A DNA stretch of 64,000 nt. Source: Symsagittifera roscoffensis (Eukaryota; Xenacoelomorpha; Acoela; Convolutidae). Of the stretch, positions 27,836 to 42,144 are shown piece by piece. The stretch is taken from positions 98,075,705 to 98,139,704 of the forward strand of contig NC_087062.1 of the NCBI RefSeq assembly GCF_963678635.1, given 5' to 3'. Both the position numbers and the translations under genes were made by a program. Each line of letters begins with the position of its first letter. The stretch's first letter is position 1. The notes under the pieces are model-generated. The model was not told the origin of the DNA and ran no database searches. It saw only the letters and a list, made by a program, of their open reading frames with translations.

Positions 27836-30800
27836 GATGACGGACGAACAGCTTGAAGCCATCAAGGACGTACTAGATCGAAACGAGGACGTTTTTTCGA
27901 AACATAAGGCAGACATTGGATGTTGTAACTGCGTTGAGCACGAAATAGAGCTTGAGGAGACGGCGATACCACACAGGGAGGGGGCGAGGCGTATGACCCC
28001 TAACAAATCGGCTGCATGTATAAAAGAGATAGAAACCCTACAAGAGTATGATATGATAGAACCATCCAAATCACCGTGGGCATGTGGAGTAGTGATGGCT
28101 AAGAAGAAAGGCGACCAACTAAGGTTTTTGTCGAGACTTTCGATATCTGAACTCCGTCACGGTGAAGGATGCGTATCCCATACCTAGGATTGATCAGAGC
28201 CTCTCAAAATTAGGGAATGCGAAAGTTTTTACGACTCTTGATTTAGGATAGGCTTTTTGGCAGGTTTTACTGAGGAAGCAGGACAGGGACAAAACAGGGT
28301 TTGCCTGCGAGCTGGGGTTGTTTCAATAGAAAAGGATGCCCTTTGGCCTTTGCAATACCACGGCTACGTTTCAACGATTGATAGCACACGCATTGACAAG
28401 TGTAACGAAAAAATATGACAATCTGGTGATGTTCTACGTGGACGACGTGGTAATAGCGACACCTACTCTAGAGGAACACATCGAGCGACTAGACGAGGTA
28501 CTCGCTTGCATGAAAAGAGCAGGACTAAAATGCAAGCCATCGAAGTGCGAGGTACTCAAGCACTCAATTAAATACCTGTGGAGGATGGTGGATAAACATG
28601 GCATCAGACCAGACCCAGACGCAGTGGAAGCGGTGCTTACTTGGAAATCACCGAAAACGGAGCATCAACTGATGAGCTTTTTGGGTTTTGCGAACTATTA
28701 CAGTGAAATCATTAAGGGCTATCCGGACAAAGTGTACGCGATGCAACAACTCATGAGGCACAAAGGCAAGAAATTCACGTGGAACAACGCAGCAGAAGAG
28801 TCATTCCAAAGAATAAAGAAGGAGTTGTGTGAGGCACCTGTGCTAGGTATGCCAACGGAAAAAGGAATTTACGTGCTGGATACGAATGAGTCGGTGGTAG
28901 CGATCTCTGGCATACTCCATCAAGAGCAGCAGTTGAACGGGAAGACAGTGTTATGACCGATAGCATACGGGAGCAAAGTCTTGAGTGATACAGAGATGAA
29001 GTACGGGGCACCCAAGGCAGGAATGTTTGCGGTGGTCACCTTTGTAGACAAATACAGGGCGTACCTAGGTAGCGAACCATTCAAGTTACGGGTCGACAAA
29101 AGAGCACTCAGCTGGTTGAAAATGTACTCAATGGATCAGAGCTACATTGGGAGATGGATAGTTCGCTTGAATGGCTACAATATGATCATTGAACACAGAA
29201 CAAGGCAAACATCAAAATGCCGATAGCTTGAGTAAGAAGACGGAATTCTACGAGAGACAGGAGCAAAGGGAGGCGGACAAGCCAGAAATCAAAGATGGCT
29301 TCTCTTTCATGAACAAAGAAACGTACGACAGCCTTCCACTCACGAGGTGGCTGGACAAGTCAGTTAAACAAAAAGAGGATCATCCCGAACTACCAGAGGA
29401 GCGCCCAGAGAGAAAAACCTTGAAGAGAAACCGAAGGATGCCAATGGAAGTAATGCTCAAGACAAAAATAGTGAGAAAAACACTAAAGGCAAAAGGCTAC
29501 GATCTCCATCAAGTAGAGACGGGAAGTGCGAAGATAGGTGAGGACTTGAGGGGGATTACTTGAGAATCTAGCAGACGATAAATCTTTAGTCCGGAAAAAT
29601 GATAAAGACGAACCAGGAGTCTCAATACTGAGAAGAAATGAGGCAGCCTATGGCGAAAACTCGTTAACCGAAAAGCAACTTGATGACAAGGATGTCGTGC
29701 AGTCACTAGTTGAGAAAATCCCGGAAGAGATACTAAGGCAGATTATGGTTCGAAAGAAGAAAGTTACATTTAGGGAGGAGGCCGAACACCTTGGATTGGG
29801 TCAAGAGTCCGGGGAGTGGCCCACATCAGAAGAAGATGCTGAAGAAGAGAAATTGTCCGGGGAGTCCGATGAATGGGATGACGACTCAGAAAAGAGTGGC
29901 TTCTCCTAACCCTAAAGGAACATGTCAAGGCGAGATATAGGCTGTCGGAACTAATAAGGGCCCAAAAGAATGACAAGATGACAAGTAACCTCTCCAAATG
30001 GATCCGGACGGGGTCCAAAGAGAACGGGGACCTGGAAGAAGACAGCTACAAGATATTGAGCCAGTTCTACAAGGAGAGCATAGATTTACTCTATCACACA
30101 GCTGATGGCGTGATAGCCTGTAGAAGAAAAGATGAGAAGAGAATATTACACAAGCATAATCTCATCATACTACCACGGTTATACCAAACGGAGGTGTGTT
30201 ATTCAGATGGCACGACCAAATGGGACATCAGGGGATAGGCAAGGTACAACAAAGAATATTACACAGGTTTGATTGGCCAGGGTTAAGAAAGGCTTGCGAG
30301 AGATGGGTGAACGCGTGCCTGGCGTGTTTACAAGTAAAAGAACCAAGAAAAATGAAGTTCCCACTCAAATCCGTAGAGAGCTCGGAGTTTAATGAAGTCG
30401 TGCAGATAGACCATTAGAAGATCTGCATGGTCGACTCGGGATATAATCAAATACTGGTCATAATAGACCACTTTACGAAGTTGGCAGAAACGGTACCATG
30501 TCAGCGGAGGAGACTTGTGACCATTTGATAACGCATTGGATATCGCGATATGTTTGTCCGATGACATTTCAACCGGACAACGGGAAAGCCTTAGTGGGGC
30601 ACCTAACAAAAGAGTTGATGAGGAGATCGCACATTGCTCAAGCACACTCAACAACCATCCTCAGACTAACGGACTAGTGGAGAGACAAAACAAAACGCTG
30701 GTGAACATGCTCAGGGTGTATTGCTCGAGATACATGACAGACTGGGATAAGTATCTGCCGCAAGTGGTAGGGGCGTACAACAGCACGCAACACTCAACAA

Positions 30801-32479
30801 CAGGAATCAGCCCCTTCATGATGTTAACGGGCAGGGAGAGAGCGATGCCCCTAACATTCTTTTATCCAGAATACGAAGGGAAAAAGACGTTGCCTCAGGC
30901 GTATGTGAAAGAAGCGGTAGAGAGACAACAGGAACTAAACGACGGCTGCAGGAGGAACACGTCGCAAGCACAAATGAGGCAGCGGAAGAAAATACTTAAG
31001 GCAAAACCGTATGCAGTGGGACAATAAGTCTGGGTTTTCCGAAGCGAATGAAAAAACTACTAAAGAAATGGCGAGGACCGTTCTTGAAAACGGAAGTACA
31101 CCAGCAGAGACGGTTCTACGGCTTGAGTACAGGGCGTGCAGGGCACTATGAAAATCTGAAACCTCTTGTCCCATCCCCGGAAGACTGGTATGTACCGCAG
31201 AATATAGAAGGACTCGAGTACCTATTGGTAGAGCCAGCATGCGAAGTGAATGAAAAAGGCACCAGAGAAAAGAATGACGGCAACGAGGACGTGAGCATAG
31301 ATGATAATGAGAAGATGGATGCAGACTGAGATGCGGGATTTTTTGCGGAGGAAGATTGGAATGATCCAGAGCAGAACGAGATGCCAAAGTGTACGGAACC
31401 ACACTTGCCGAAGACAGCAGGAACAAGGAATGGCAATCGCAAGCGGATAGGCATGAGATACAACAGGTATGTGGATGACTTCTTGATTGACAAGATACAA
31501 CCTGATGAGATAGGCGAAGAGTTAGTGAATGTGGGCGAGATGGTAGCTGATGAAGAATGGCAGATCATCAACGACAGCGAACACTACTTGCAGGAAGATC
31601 ACTCGATACCAGAACGAGAAATAGATCTGGAGCAGAGCGAGATAGAAAGGAGGGGAAACGCAAACTTGAGGATACTGGAATGGATGCGTGACCTCAAGAA
31701 CAAGGGAGATGAAGCGCAAAGTATCCAGCAGGTCGACGTGTCAGCGGATAAAATGTGAAAACGAAAGACCCGCTCTTCGAATGGACAGCAACCGATCGGC
31801 CACTTGAAATACCACCAGATAATTTAGAATCAGCATCATCGACGGGGACGTCGATATATATTTTTGACCGGGGAGTGGGAGTAAGACTTAACCACACCAA
31901 AAATTTGATGATAAAGAAGCTCAGGGAAGTGAGAAAGACCAACGGGTTGGAATTGGATCATGAGGAGGCTGAGCCTACCATAGGGCGAATTTCAAGACAA
32001 AATTTGAAACACCCAATGAACATTCAGAGAACGTCCTGACTACGGACAGCGACTTCATCTTGTCAGACCGGACAAGCGCAATCTGCATAACGGCAGACAT
32101 TAGCTTCAAGACGAGACTAGAGGCCGACTTCAAGAGAGAATATCAGAACGTGGAAATCCTATTTAGGCAGAGACTGGGGTTGGGAGGAATGGCTGCGCTT
32201 CCTCCCTCAGTTTCACAAGTTCCGGGCAAATACCTGTGCTTTTTGGTAACGAAGGTCAATGAAAGGAGCACGATAGACCTCGAACACGTGATGTTGGCAC
32301 TTACAAGGCTGAGGGACTTCATGGTCGAAAGAGGGATACTGGAGGTCTCGATACCGGTCTATGATCCAAACAGGGGCAAGTTGAACCCTAGGGAATTGTA
32401 CGCCATCCTACACGTTGTCTTTGCAGAAATGGATATAACGGTACACCTACACAAGAAGTACTACTTGAGTAACGCCTGA
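27825..32479 (+). pseudogene. Pol with macrodomain-like end, copy B
   Basis: RT keeps YVDD (about 28435) but has TAG codons at 28246 and 28329. RNase H has a TGA at 28954. About 290 bases of the acidic insert present in A (roughly 4110-4395) are lost at about 29905. Integrase is broken by shifts and TAG 30415. The linker has TGA 31327 and a shift near 31750. The macrodomain-like end (32060-32479) is open and keeps the same altered loop as copy A. Confidence 0.9.
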
Positions 32480-32645
32480 GCTTCGGGCGGACATGGAGGT
32501 CTTGAGTTAGGAGGCAAAGGACTCTCGAGTTAGTTAAAAGGGGGGCACGAGTTAGGTACAAGGGGCGCGAAGCAGGTAGATGGATTTTAACACAATAATC
32601 GGGGAGGCTTAGGTTAGGCACAGAACATCTTGGTCTAAAAAATGG

Positions 32646-32658
32646 GTTTCATTTTCAG
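32646..32658 (+). promoter_or_regulatory. Putative 3' splice acceptor, copy B
   Basis: GTTTCATTTTCAG, in the same position as the site at 7305 of copy A. Donor-like GCAGGTAGA lies at 32572-32580, as GCAGGTAAA does at 7082-7090 in A. Confidence 0.48.
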
Positions 32659-32879
32659 ATTGATTTGCAAAATTGAATTGACGACCAGGCCACACTCATT
32701 TGAAGAGAAGGAGATCTTGAGCAAGTTCTCTATTAGCAGTATCAGAGGGAAACATTTTTCAAGCACCGATTGGCGAAAGCTATTTCTTGAGTCTAACTGC
32801 TAAGATATTTCTCGAGTCTAACTGGTAAGGTATTTCTCGAGTTGGTTGATACGTGAGATCACCTGAACATAGAGTGACG

Positions 32880-35800
32880 ATGGCGGATCGCTTCTGGAAG
32901 TCTATGCCAGCAGCGCTCAAAAGGCCTACCCTCGACGAACTACACAAGCGCTTGAGGGATCTCGACTATACCCAGGTCGATGAGAGGTTGAACGCTATAC
33001 TACAGTTAGAGGCGCAGGGTGAATGTGGAGAATCAGCGACAGAAGCCGTGTTGATGGTTGGCTACACCTCAGAGGGGATATCCAATCGAGAATAGACCAG
33101 ATGGCTATCCTGGAACGTGGATGGAGGCGTGAGGGGTTTCGACTTGGCGAGAAATCCCGGCTTGAGTAATAACACAGAATATGGTGCGGGAGAATTCCCA
33201 CTCTCCACCAGACCGCCAGCGGCATTCCCAGCCCAATCCACGAGCAGGCCATTGTCTATGATACGGTCTCAACAAACAGAGGAAGCGTACCCGGACCTCA
33301 GTAACTTGAAGAAGGAACTAGAAAGGGTCCAGAGGGAGCGAGACGAATCGAACCTTGATAGGGATGGTGCGAAACTTGAGAGGGACCAGGCAAACCTGGA
33401 AAGAGATCAAGCGATCCTCGAGAGAGATCAGGCAAGGCGCGATCTGAACATGATTGGGGCGGAGTACTAGCAAGCACAGAAGGTGCGCGAGAACGAGGCG
33501 AACTGCGAGCAGATAAAGTCAGAGATGCAACAGATTCAGAGGAAGCCACGAGAGTTCGCGAAGCAGAAGGAAAGGAAGACGAGTACGACGGAACCAGCTG
33601 CCACAGAATCGAAACCAGAGTCACGAATGGAGGTGGATGAGATTCCCCGGTCTAGTGGTCGATTTAATTTAGACCGAGTAGCCCAAGAGCACATGAACGA
33701 GGGGCTGAAAGTGAGGATAGCACCTGAGCCGGTGCCCTCCGTGCGCAGTCTAGATACGCAACCAATATGGCCATTGGTTGCGTATCTAGACTGCGCACGG
33801 AGGGCACCGGCTCAGGTGCTATCCAAACTTTCAGCCCCTCGTTCATGTGCTCTTGGGCCACTCGGTCTAAATTAAATCACGCTCCCGGGATACACTCCAT
33901 GTTCAACTCCTAGCAGTAGCCAAATCGGCACGGGTTCATCGCGTCTCAAGGAGCTACATGATAGGTTGCAGTCGAGGACTCGTGACCATTCAGCAAGAGA
34001 AGAGCGACCTCCCACCTGGAGAGACCATCCAGTCAGGAATGTAATAATCGCTAGTTATAAAAAGAACACGGATGGTGCAAATCACAGGCACAACCGTATG
34101 GACTGGACAACGGCACAACGGGCAAGGAGGGATTGCTTCCATGACGCGGCTTGTGCCGAATACTTCACACAGGCAAGAATACCAGAGGGTGAGGTCCACT
34201 TGATTATAGGTGACAGCCTGATACGAGTGCTGACACGAATCCAGTCACATTGGCAAGTTGGAGTCTTGAGTTTTTCTGGAGCTGAAATGCCGCAGATGTT
34301 GGCGTCTCTGGAGATGTTAGACATGCTGAAGATGTACACGGTCACTTTGATGATGGGGACCAATGACGTGTCCAGGGGAGAGTCAAGAAAGGTGATGAGG
34401 CTGCACGAGACGATGAGTTGTATTCTTGAGGAGCTGAGGATTTATCTAGATCCCGCGATACTCACCATTTGCACTGTTCCATACAACATGAAGGCCGACC
34501 AACACGCGAGAGAGATAAATGAGAAAGTGCGCAATATCAAAGAGGTAATCAGACAGATCCAGCAAAGGCGCGTGCTCCCCGTAAGATTATTGGACGTGGT
34601 CGATATGAGGGAAGGCTCTCTTCCGGATGATGCGTCTTCGGATGGCATCCATTTTGATAGGCCAAAGGGCATGCAGTGGCTGAATGGTGTCTTCCAGAGG
34701 CAAATAAACATTCTAGAGTCAGACATGCTGGAAACAGCCCAGTTCACCGTTGGTCCACCCCGATACCTCCCTTCTTTGCCACTAGGCCCCTATCTGGCCG
34801 TCTGGAAGCGAGAATCGACTCGAGAGATAGCTCAAGGAGCAGCCGGACCAGGCAACTGGCATCTACACCGATGGAAGCAGAGGATGTGGAGTCATCCACG
34901 CCCCAAAGCTCGGTGGTGTTTCAGTGGTGGTGGTGGACAATAAGAAGGCGGAGAGACCGGCAGAGTCGAGCACGACACGATATCTAGAGAGGGTTAAATA
35001 ATTGGATCTGGAGGATTTGGCATGCAGTCAGGAGTTGGCAGAAGTTCTGGGACTCAAGAACGTGTCACATGAAGGTTTGAGTAGACACCACTGCGTGGAC
35101 TGGTTGAAGGACAATGAGGCAGATTTCTCAAGAGCAAGGACAATGGAGACAGCAGACTTGACTGGGATCCCGCAGAAGTCGATAAGGGGACCAGTCAACT
35201 ATAGGCCTCTCAAGCAATTGGGGAGTCCAGGACTCATAGTGGAACCTCCTAAGCATCGAAAGAGTATAGCCAGGATCAGGGTAGCAACTCCCGCACAGTT
35301 GAGAGTGGTGGAGAAGGTACTTGAGCCGAAAGAAATTAGGCTACCAGATGCCGCGTATGAAGGTCCAAAGCTGGCCGAGGATCTAAGATATGGTAAACCC
35401 TGTGGGAGCTCACAGTTGGCCAAGACGTTGGCAGAGTATGATAGATCGGATCGAGGAGCAGCGAGGGTGAACATCGTTGCGGGTTCGGACTTCGAGGGGA
35501 CGTCCCCGAAGTTATTCTGGCCAGAGACCTTAGTGTATCTGCTGCCTGGGGCGGAGCTGAATCAGATGCTGACCCTGATGGTGGCAATCAAGTCGGAGAA
35601 CCCTTGTGAGCCAGAATTGCTGCTATTTGCGGGAATGAACGACCGCCTGCATGCGGCAGGGATTCTGGAGCGCCTGAAAGGTGAGGCACCAACACCAAAG
35701 AAAATCTGGAAAGCAATCCAGACGTTGCTCGCCGAGATTAACGAGGTGCAGGAGTCGGTGGTTTCTCGATTTGGACCCAAAACAAGAGTGGCATTTACGA

Positions 35801-38800
35801 CGTCCCCGGGCTACGCGAGTATGCCGCCTGCCTTGCAGTTTGTGTATGCAATGTTCCAGCTTGCGATTGGTGTTCCCAATCGCAAGCTGGAGCCGATAAA
35901 CTTGAGATTTCTTAAGTCGGAGTTGGCAGCGGCATGGGCAGATGTGTCTCATGCTTTAAAAGGATTCTACGAATTGGAAGATATTCTGATTGTGCTCGAT
36001 GAGGTCCTCTGTCTTGAAGTGTCGAATCTCGCTCGGCAACTAAAGTGCAATCCAGAGATAAGGGACAATCACCCGGTAATAGGCCACTTAACAGCCAGCC
36101 TGTGGTTTTGGAGCATGGATCTGACAATCACGAGTTCTACCAGCAAGGCGAGGGGACCGAGTAACGAAAGGAAAAATGTGGCTGCGGCCAAAAAGCAGTT
36201 GAAATTGATGGGGTACCGTTCAACGCAAGAGAGAGGCCGGTGGCTGTTTCTGACCCCAAGGCTTGAGAATGCCACGGACAAGACGCGGGAGAGTGCTCCA
36301 CCTCTCATCAAACAAATATGGGAGTTTCTTGAGGGACAGCTAGAAGTGGCAGAAAGCTGAGAGATGACGGTGGGAAGATTTGTCACAGCGGCAAATGAAG
36401 TCACCATTGGAGGATTCTGGAGGGAGCACACGAAGGGCGAGCTGAAGACTAGAAAGAACCACGAGATCTTGAGATTCTTAAGCCCATGATGGAAGAGGAA
36501 GTACATGGGCAGAGTGTTATATGCGGGGGATGCCATCTTCGATGCGTTTGTGCAGGAATGGTTAAATACGCCCATTAACCTCTTACTGGCCCTGTACTTG
36601 GTCTACCCCAGGTATCTGTTCAACATGGGCCCGGCCTACATGTTCAGCAGGGGTGTGGAAACGCTACGAATTGACGACTACCTAACACTAGTACTCTTGA
36701 CCCAAGGCTCACCCAAGTGCGAAAACTTATTCATACAAGTGTGCTGCCGGGCTGAAGACGTTGCTGGTGGAGTATATCCTAATGCAAAATCGATACCTGA
36801 CGGGCGAGGAGCAAAATCCCGGAATTCAGTGGTGCACGTGAGGTTGATAAGTGTTCTAGATGGGACGGCGGTGAACTGGTGCAGGCAAGAAGAGCTGAGG
36901 GCGCGGATGAGCGACACGGTACTTTTCGGGAAAGTGAAGGACCCAGATCTGATGGTGTTCAACTTCCGAGGACAACTGCAGTGCAGAATGGGGGGAAATG
37001 TGAGGGTTCCATCGAGTCTTACCCCAAGTTCTGGAACTTGAACCCCGTAACAGGGGACAAGGGAGAAGTCTTGAGAATCCCGGCGTGGAAAAGAAGTTTT
37101 GAACTGGTGAAAAAGGAGTTGGAAATGATACTTGAGCGAGAAAATTTGCCCACTACCGTCCCCGAATTCCCGATGGTCAGAAGAATGACCCTGGGGATGA
37201 GTAGCCCGCTGGTGGTCCCGTCCCTACACTCAAGAGCCACTGTGGAGAAGCAGCAAAAAGATTTTACGGACGGTTGGGATCCCTTGTTTATTGCATACTC
37301 AGCCGCAGTTTATTTCCACACGTGTGACATCAAAATAAACTCATGGATGACACAGGCAAAAAAGATGAGAGGCTCAATGCCCCCGAAGTTCGAGGTTCGG
37401 GACATCTTGAGGACGCTCGAGGAGGCTAAGCTGGAGAACAAGCTGCCGATTTGGGATGATGGAAGAATGACCGTGGAGGAGGAACACATTGCTCTGAAAG
37501 ATGAAATGAGGTTCGCCACGAGGAAGTACCGAGCGCCCTAAGGATTGAAGGAGCTTGAGCTGAAGCAAGAGGAAAAGAAGCTAGATGTGGCAGGTACCTT
37601 ATATGTAGCCCTCACTGAATATAAGAAGCTGGACCCGGCAACACCCTCACCCTTATCGGTTGGCACCCCTGGAGACAAAAGAAGCCACCCCGTAGAGAAC
37701 AGATTTAGAGATGCACAAGAGAAAGAACAGGCTGAGTCAGGGAAGGGGAGAGTATGAATGAAACCCTCAGTGAAGCGGGAGAAGAAATGGAGTTGGGAAA
37801 TACACCAAAGCAGGATCCAGCTGAAAGAGATTTCACTACGCTGGAGCTCCTGCAAGAATTGGGTGGAGACGACTGGGCGAGCACGGCCACCCCACCCCTG
37901 GGATCCCCTCGCAAAGATCTGGAATTACCTTGGCGAGTGAGACCTCTAACATGGGGATGAAGCTCTTGAGCACCAAAGAAAGCAAGAAGAACGCTTTTGA
38001 GGGCAAAAAATGGATGTTACTGAACACACTGGACGAGAAGGCATGGCGAGATTTCCTGAGCGAATTTGACCAGATAGTGAAGAGCGAGACTACGCTGGAG
38101 GACTTCAAAGAAGAGTTGTGGAACACGGTGGTGAAGTTCTTGATGGGTAACTGACTAGATGAAAAAGAGAGAAAGAAGCTACTAGAAGCGATGAACAAGC
38201 TGAGGGAGACGGAGCAGAAGATCAAAGATGACGCATGTAAAGACAGCTCTACTCTGAACAAAAAAACTGATAATAAAATGATTAAGGTTGAAAGGGATGA
38301 CAAGAATAAGACTAGTAATATGATTAAAGATATTAATATTCATAAGGCTCGAGAAGGGGGAGGCAAGAGTTGGAAAGGCCGGACCTGGATAAAGAAGTCG
38401 AATCAGTGATGATAGTGGCGACGCGCCCAAGTAAGGGAATAAGGTCTCGGAAAAGGAGAAGGGAGACAGAAGAATTAAGCAGTCCCTCGGCGGACGCAGT
38501 CTCAGAAAAGAATCTGAAGGAGACGGCTCCCATGATTCTAGCGCGGTGGAAGACAGCGGTTTATAAGGACAGCTCCGCACCACGGAAGTTGGCCGAGGTG
38601 ATGAAGGGAATGGAGGTCTCGACGTACTCGACAGCGGAGGAGGACTTCAGACCTCAGAAGGCAAACACCAAAAGGGGTTCAACGAGTGGACAAACGTGGG
38701 AGGTGGACGTTGGCAAAGAATGGCTCTCGACCCAACATCAAGCCACTGGGAAACAAGTGGCTACCGATGCTCTTGAGAGAAAAGCGACGAGGAACACCGC

Positions 38801-41492
38801 TCGACCTTGGTGGGTGGCTCTGGAGACCATGAAAGAACTGGAGGATTGCCTGAAGAAACTTGATCGCGGACTATCCCGTAAGCGTCGTCATTAGGCTACC
38901 CAACAGCAAGCCGAGATTAATGAGTTAGGATTGGGGAACCAGCTGAGACGAACTTGGCAAAAATTTGCTGCTGGAGTATTTCGAAGAGGCGATGAGAACA
39001 CCCTCGTCGGCGTTGCCGTTGATGGCAAATCCTTTCTTCAGAACGGCAGGACAGCTGATATTCGCATGGACCTTGGTGGGAATAGAGCTGGAGGTGTTGA
39101 CCTCTTACGATAAATTGAAGCAGGGCAACAAGAGTCTACAGGTTTATCAAATGCTGGTGCAGCATATCGCCAGAGATAATTCCGGTTTGAGTCTAGCGAG
39201 GAGAAAAGATGCCGTTGTTTCTTGAGATGGATAATATCCGTGATGACCAAAAGTACCGTTTAAACGTGTCATCAGAAGGCGATGGGAAGTAAGACTGGGG
39301 AAAGGAAAATCTCCACGGTCATCCTGAACGTGTACCAGAGTACTGGAATTAAAAAAGAGGATGGCCTCAGACAGTCTCTAGAGAGTCACAGAAACTTGAT
39401 GAAATACGGAGATTCTACAACAAGAAGTTCGACGAAGGGCATGACGTGCATCGTAATTTAGCCCGGGCTGAAGACTACTCAAAACCCACGAAGCGGGGAG
39501 AATATCAGTATGTGTCTGGAGTAATGGGGATAGCATACAATCCTTTCTTGGATTCGGAGGCCGGGAACGCCCACAAGAATTATAAAGTGACACAGCTGTT
39601 GAAGTTCTGGACAGGGAAGATAATTGAGATTGATCCAGTGGAAAGTGAAAGGCCAAGCCTAGGCCTGACACTTGAGAAGATACCAGAAGTAATTAGCGTG
39701 CCGCGCTCGAACAAGAGGGTAGAATTGAAAATGGGAAATGGAAACTGCATGCTGATTACGAATTTGCCGACTGTTCGGAAGTTGCTGAAGCCTTCTTTGT
39801 GCCCACATCCCCATGCAAGTTTGATTGGAGAAGTCAAGGAGCGAGTGAGACTGGCACCAACGAAGGATGAGGATTTGGGGACTCTGAATGTGGTACACAA
39901 TTTGATCCTACCCCATAGTAAGGAATCGGGAGAAACAATGAGCAAGCTAGATAAATCATCGAAGAAGATGGAACCCGGTAGTTGTCTGGACCTGATGTGT
40001 GGAAGTGGAGAGCATTCTTGCGATGGACGATCCTGTTTCAGGATACAGTCCTTCCAGAAGGAAGACTTAGCCACTTGGTTTGGGGACATCACAGAGAAGG
40101 AAAAGAGTGAAGTACAGATAGTGGCTGAGTGTTACACGAACACTACTGTAAATATAGCAACGGTGTTGGGGTTCTTCTCAAGGATGTGCAGCTTGCAGTC
40201 GCTGGAGATGCTGGAGTTCGAGCACCACTTAGTGACAGCGTTGAGCGTGGAGTCATGGCCTGGGGCGTTGCAAATAACCCAGAAGCACATCAGAGTGAAG
40301 TATATAGTTTGCCAGTGAACGCGAAGTCCCTAGTGTGATCGGTGATCGCCAACCTGTGTGGAAGCCACTACCCATTACACATGGCAATGGTGGAGGTATC
40401 CAGCCAGAGGATACTAATCGACAAAGCCTTCTCGGTGCCCAAGTGCGTACGCCTGGCTAGAATGTCGCATCACTCGCACAGACTGTTGAGAAAGATCCTG
40501 GGAACTGTACCGGGGGAACAAAGAGATAACTTGAGTGAGATCTGGGGGGAAGAACTCTTGAGTCTGGAAGGTGAGAACACGAGTGATTTCGAGAGACAGA
40601 ACACGATCGGGAAACCGATGAACAGTACCCCAGCCCTGGAGGAAAATGATGTGACACACGAAAAAATGATGAAGCTAGAACCTCTGCTGGAAGCTTCGGA
40701 AGAACGCAATCTGGGGAATGCCTGGCACAGACGGTGTGGTATCCGGAGCACTCGAACCTCTGCCTGATATGGGACGTGGAGGAATTTCAGTCAATCGGGT
40801 TACCCGATCATCGACAGAAGGTCACCCTCCTGGTAGTGATTTCAATGCTGGCGTTGCGATGGATGGAGGAAAACGTGACGAAATATCGGGAGTCGAAGGC
40901 ACCGACAGCGGAATCGATACACGCTTTTGATTACAGCAGGAGGCTTGAGTTGTTTGAGACTGCGAGCAAAGTATTCGCTATACCTATGTATGTCAGGCAC
41001 GTGTGGAGCCGCATAAGATTCTTCCAATGGTTTCGAGCGACATTGACGTCTTGGTTACACGCGGTGACGAAGGATCACATGAAGAAGCATCAGAAAAAAT
41101 ATCGACAATTCCTGGCTGAGATAGGGCCGGAAGGCATCAAGAGACCCTTGCTGACCCATCGTAATGCAATCACTACGGGTTGGAAGAGAGTTGGTAGGGT
41201 GTCTAGATATAATACCAAGGCGAGGGAGTCAATATTGGAGGAGGACTTAGCAAAGAACGTGAGCTTGAGCTTGCATAACTCTTTTTGCTTGGACAGGGAA
41301 TCTAAAGTGAAGAGTTTGCCGAACTAGGCAAAGAGATTGCGAGAGCAGAAGGAATGGATGCAATCCTACGAACAATTAAAGGCTTGGGAAGAGATCGTGA
41401 TCAGCTCCGACGATGAGGAAGCGCTGCTGAGGCAGATTACAGTGTCGAATGCATCAGGGCCTAGCACCTCAAGGGCGAGGAGCACGAAGTGA
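32880..41492 (+). pseudogene. Second polyprotein of copy B (coiled coil, SGNH esterase, Cys/His cluster)
   Basis: Starts at the conserved Met 32880. The coiled coil has a more regular xxLxRDQ heptad array than in A. The frame is the same on both sides of the place where A has its ATCG duplication, and of the place where A has TGA 14681. The SGNH blocks are present (IIGDSL near 34203, GTNDVSRG near 34357, DGIHFDRP near 34640). Disabling changes include TAG 33093 and 33468, an inverted duplication at 33661-33878, shifts near 34800 and 34940, TGA 36358, a loss of about 200 bases near 36760, TAA 37540, TAG 38892, TGA 40336 and TAG 41325. Ends at TGA 41490. Confidence 0.88.
33661..33878. repeat. 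Long palindrome inside the coiled-coil gene of copy B
   Basis: Two arms of about 105 bp are inverted copies of each other around the centre CCAATATGGCCATTGG near 33770, with about three mismatches. The right arm is an inverted duplicate of the left arm, which matches copy A in the normal direction. Confidence 0.93.
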
Positions 41493-41624
41493 TCAGGGTG
41501 CTAAGTGTCGGATTCTTCAGTCTTGAGAGGGAAAAGAAAGGACTTGAGTGTGAACTCCGATGAAATCTGAGGTCACGGAAAAGGAATTTTATTGAACCAA
41601 AATATTGTTTTTAACATGCTATAT

Positions 41625-42144
41625 CAATTATATGAATAAAAAAATGCTGCATGACAATTTTCTGATTGGATAATACAAAAGAAAATTTAATCATTATCTT
41701 GCAAAGCGGAAATTTAGGGTGCAGGTGTATGCTGATTTTGATTGCTGTTTAGCGATAATGTGATAATTTTGCATGGTTGTGAATTTTGGGGTGTAGATAA
41801 AGTTAAATCTGCTGCAAACTTCTGTAAATGACCACTGGCACTGTATCTTGAGCAACACTCAACATTCTGGGGACTCACTGGCAGACGACGACACGCGACG
41901 AGGACATCGATCTTGAGTCCCGGGAGTATGTGCCAGTCGGTCATATTTGAAAGTTTGACCTTGACAAACGCAAAAGACATGGATTTGGGGTAAATGGAAT
42001 TTTTCCAAAATTCGAATTAAGCATGTCATGCTCAAGTTTCTTGCGACAACTGAAAATATTAGAAAATAAGATCAGAAGAACCGAATGTCTCCCAATGGTC
42101 TAGCCCCAAAACTCATTTCTCAAGCTGAAACTTGTTCATTTAAA
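41625..42144 (+). repeat. Truncated 3' LTR of copy B
   Basis: The first half of an LTR that stops at the duplication junction. Like the C LTR it lacks the roughly 200-base segment present in the 5' LTR of B. Confidence 0.85.

Noticed and set aside
25452-41492. TGA at several Arg positions in copy B, suggesting that TGA is decoded as Arg
   Set aside because: Copy B also has TAG at Gln, Trp and Ser positions, TAA at Tyr and Lys positions, TGA at Cys and Gly positions, and many shifts. This is ordinary decay.
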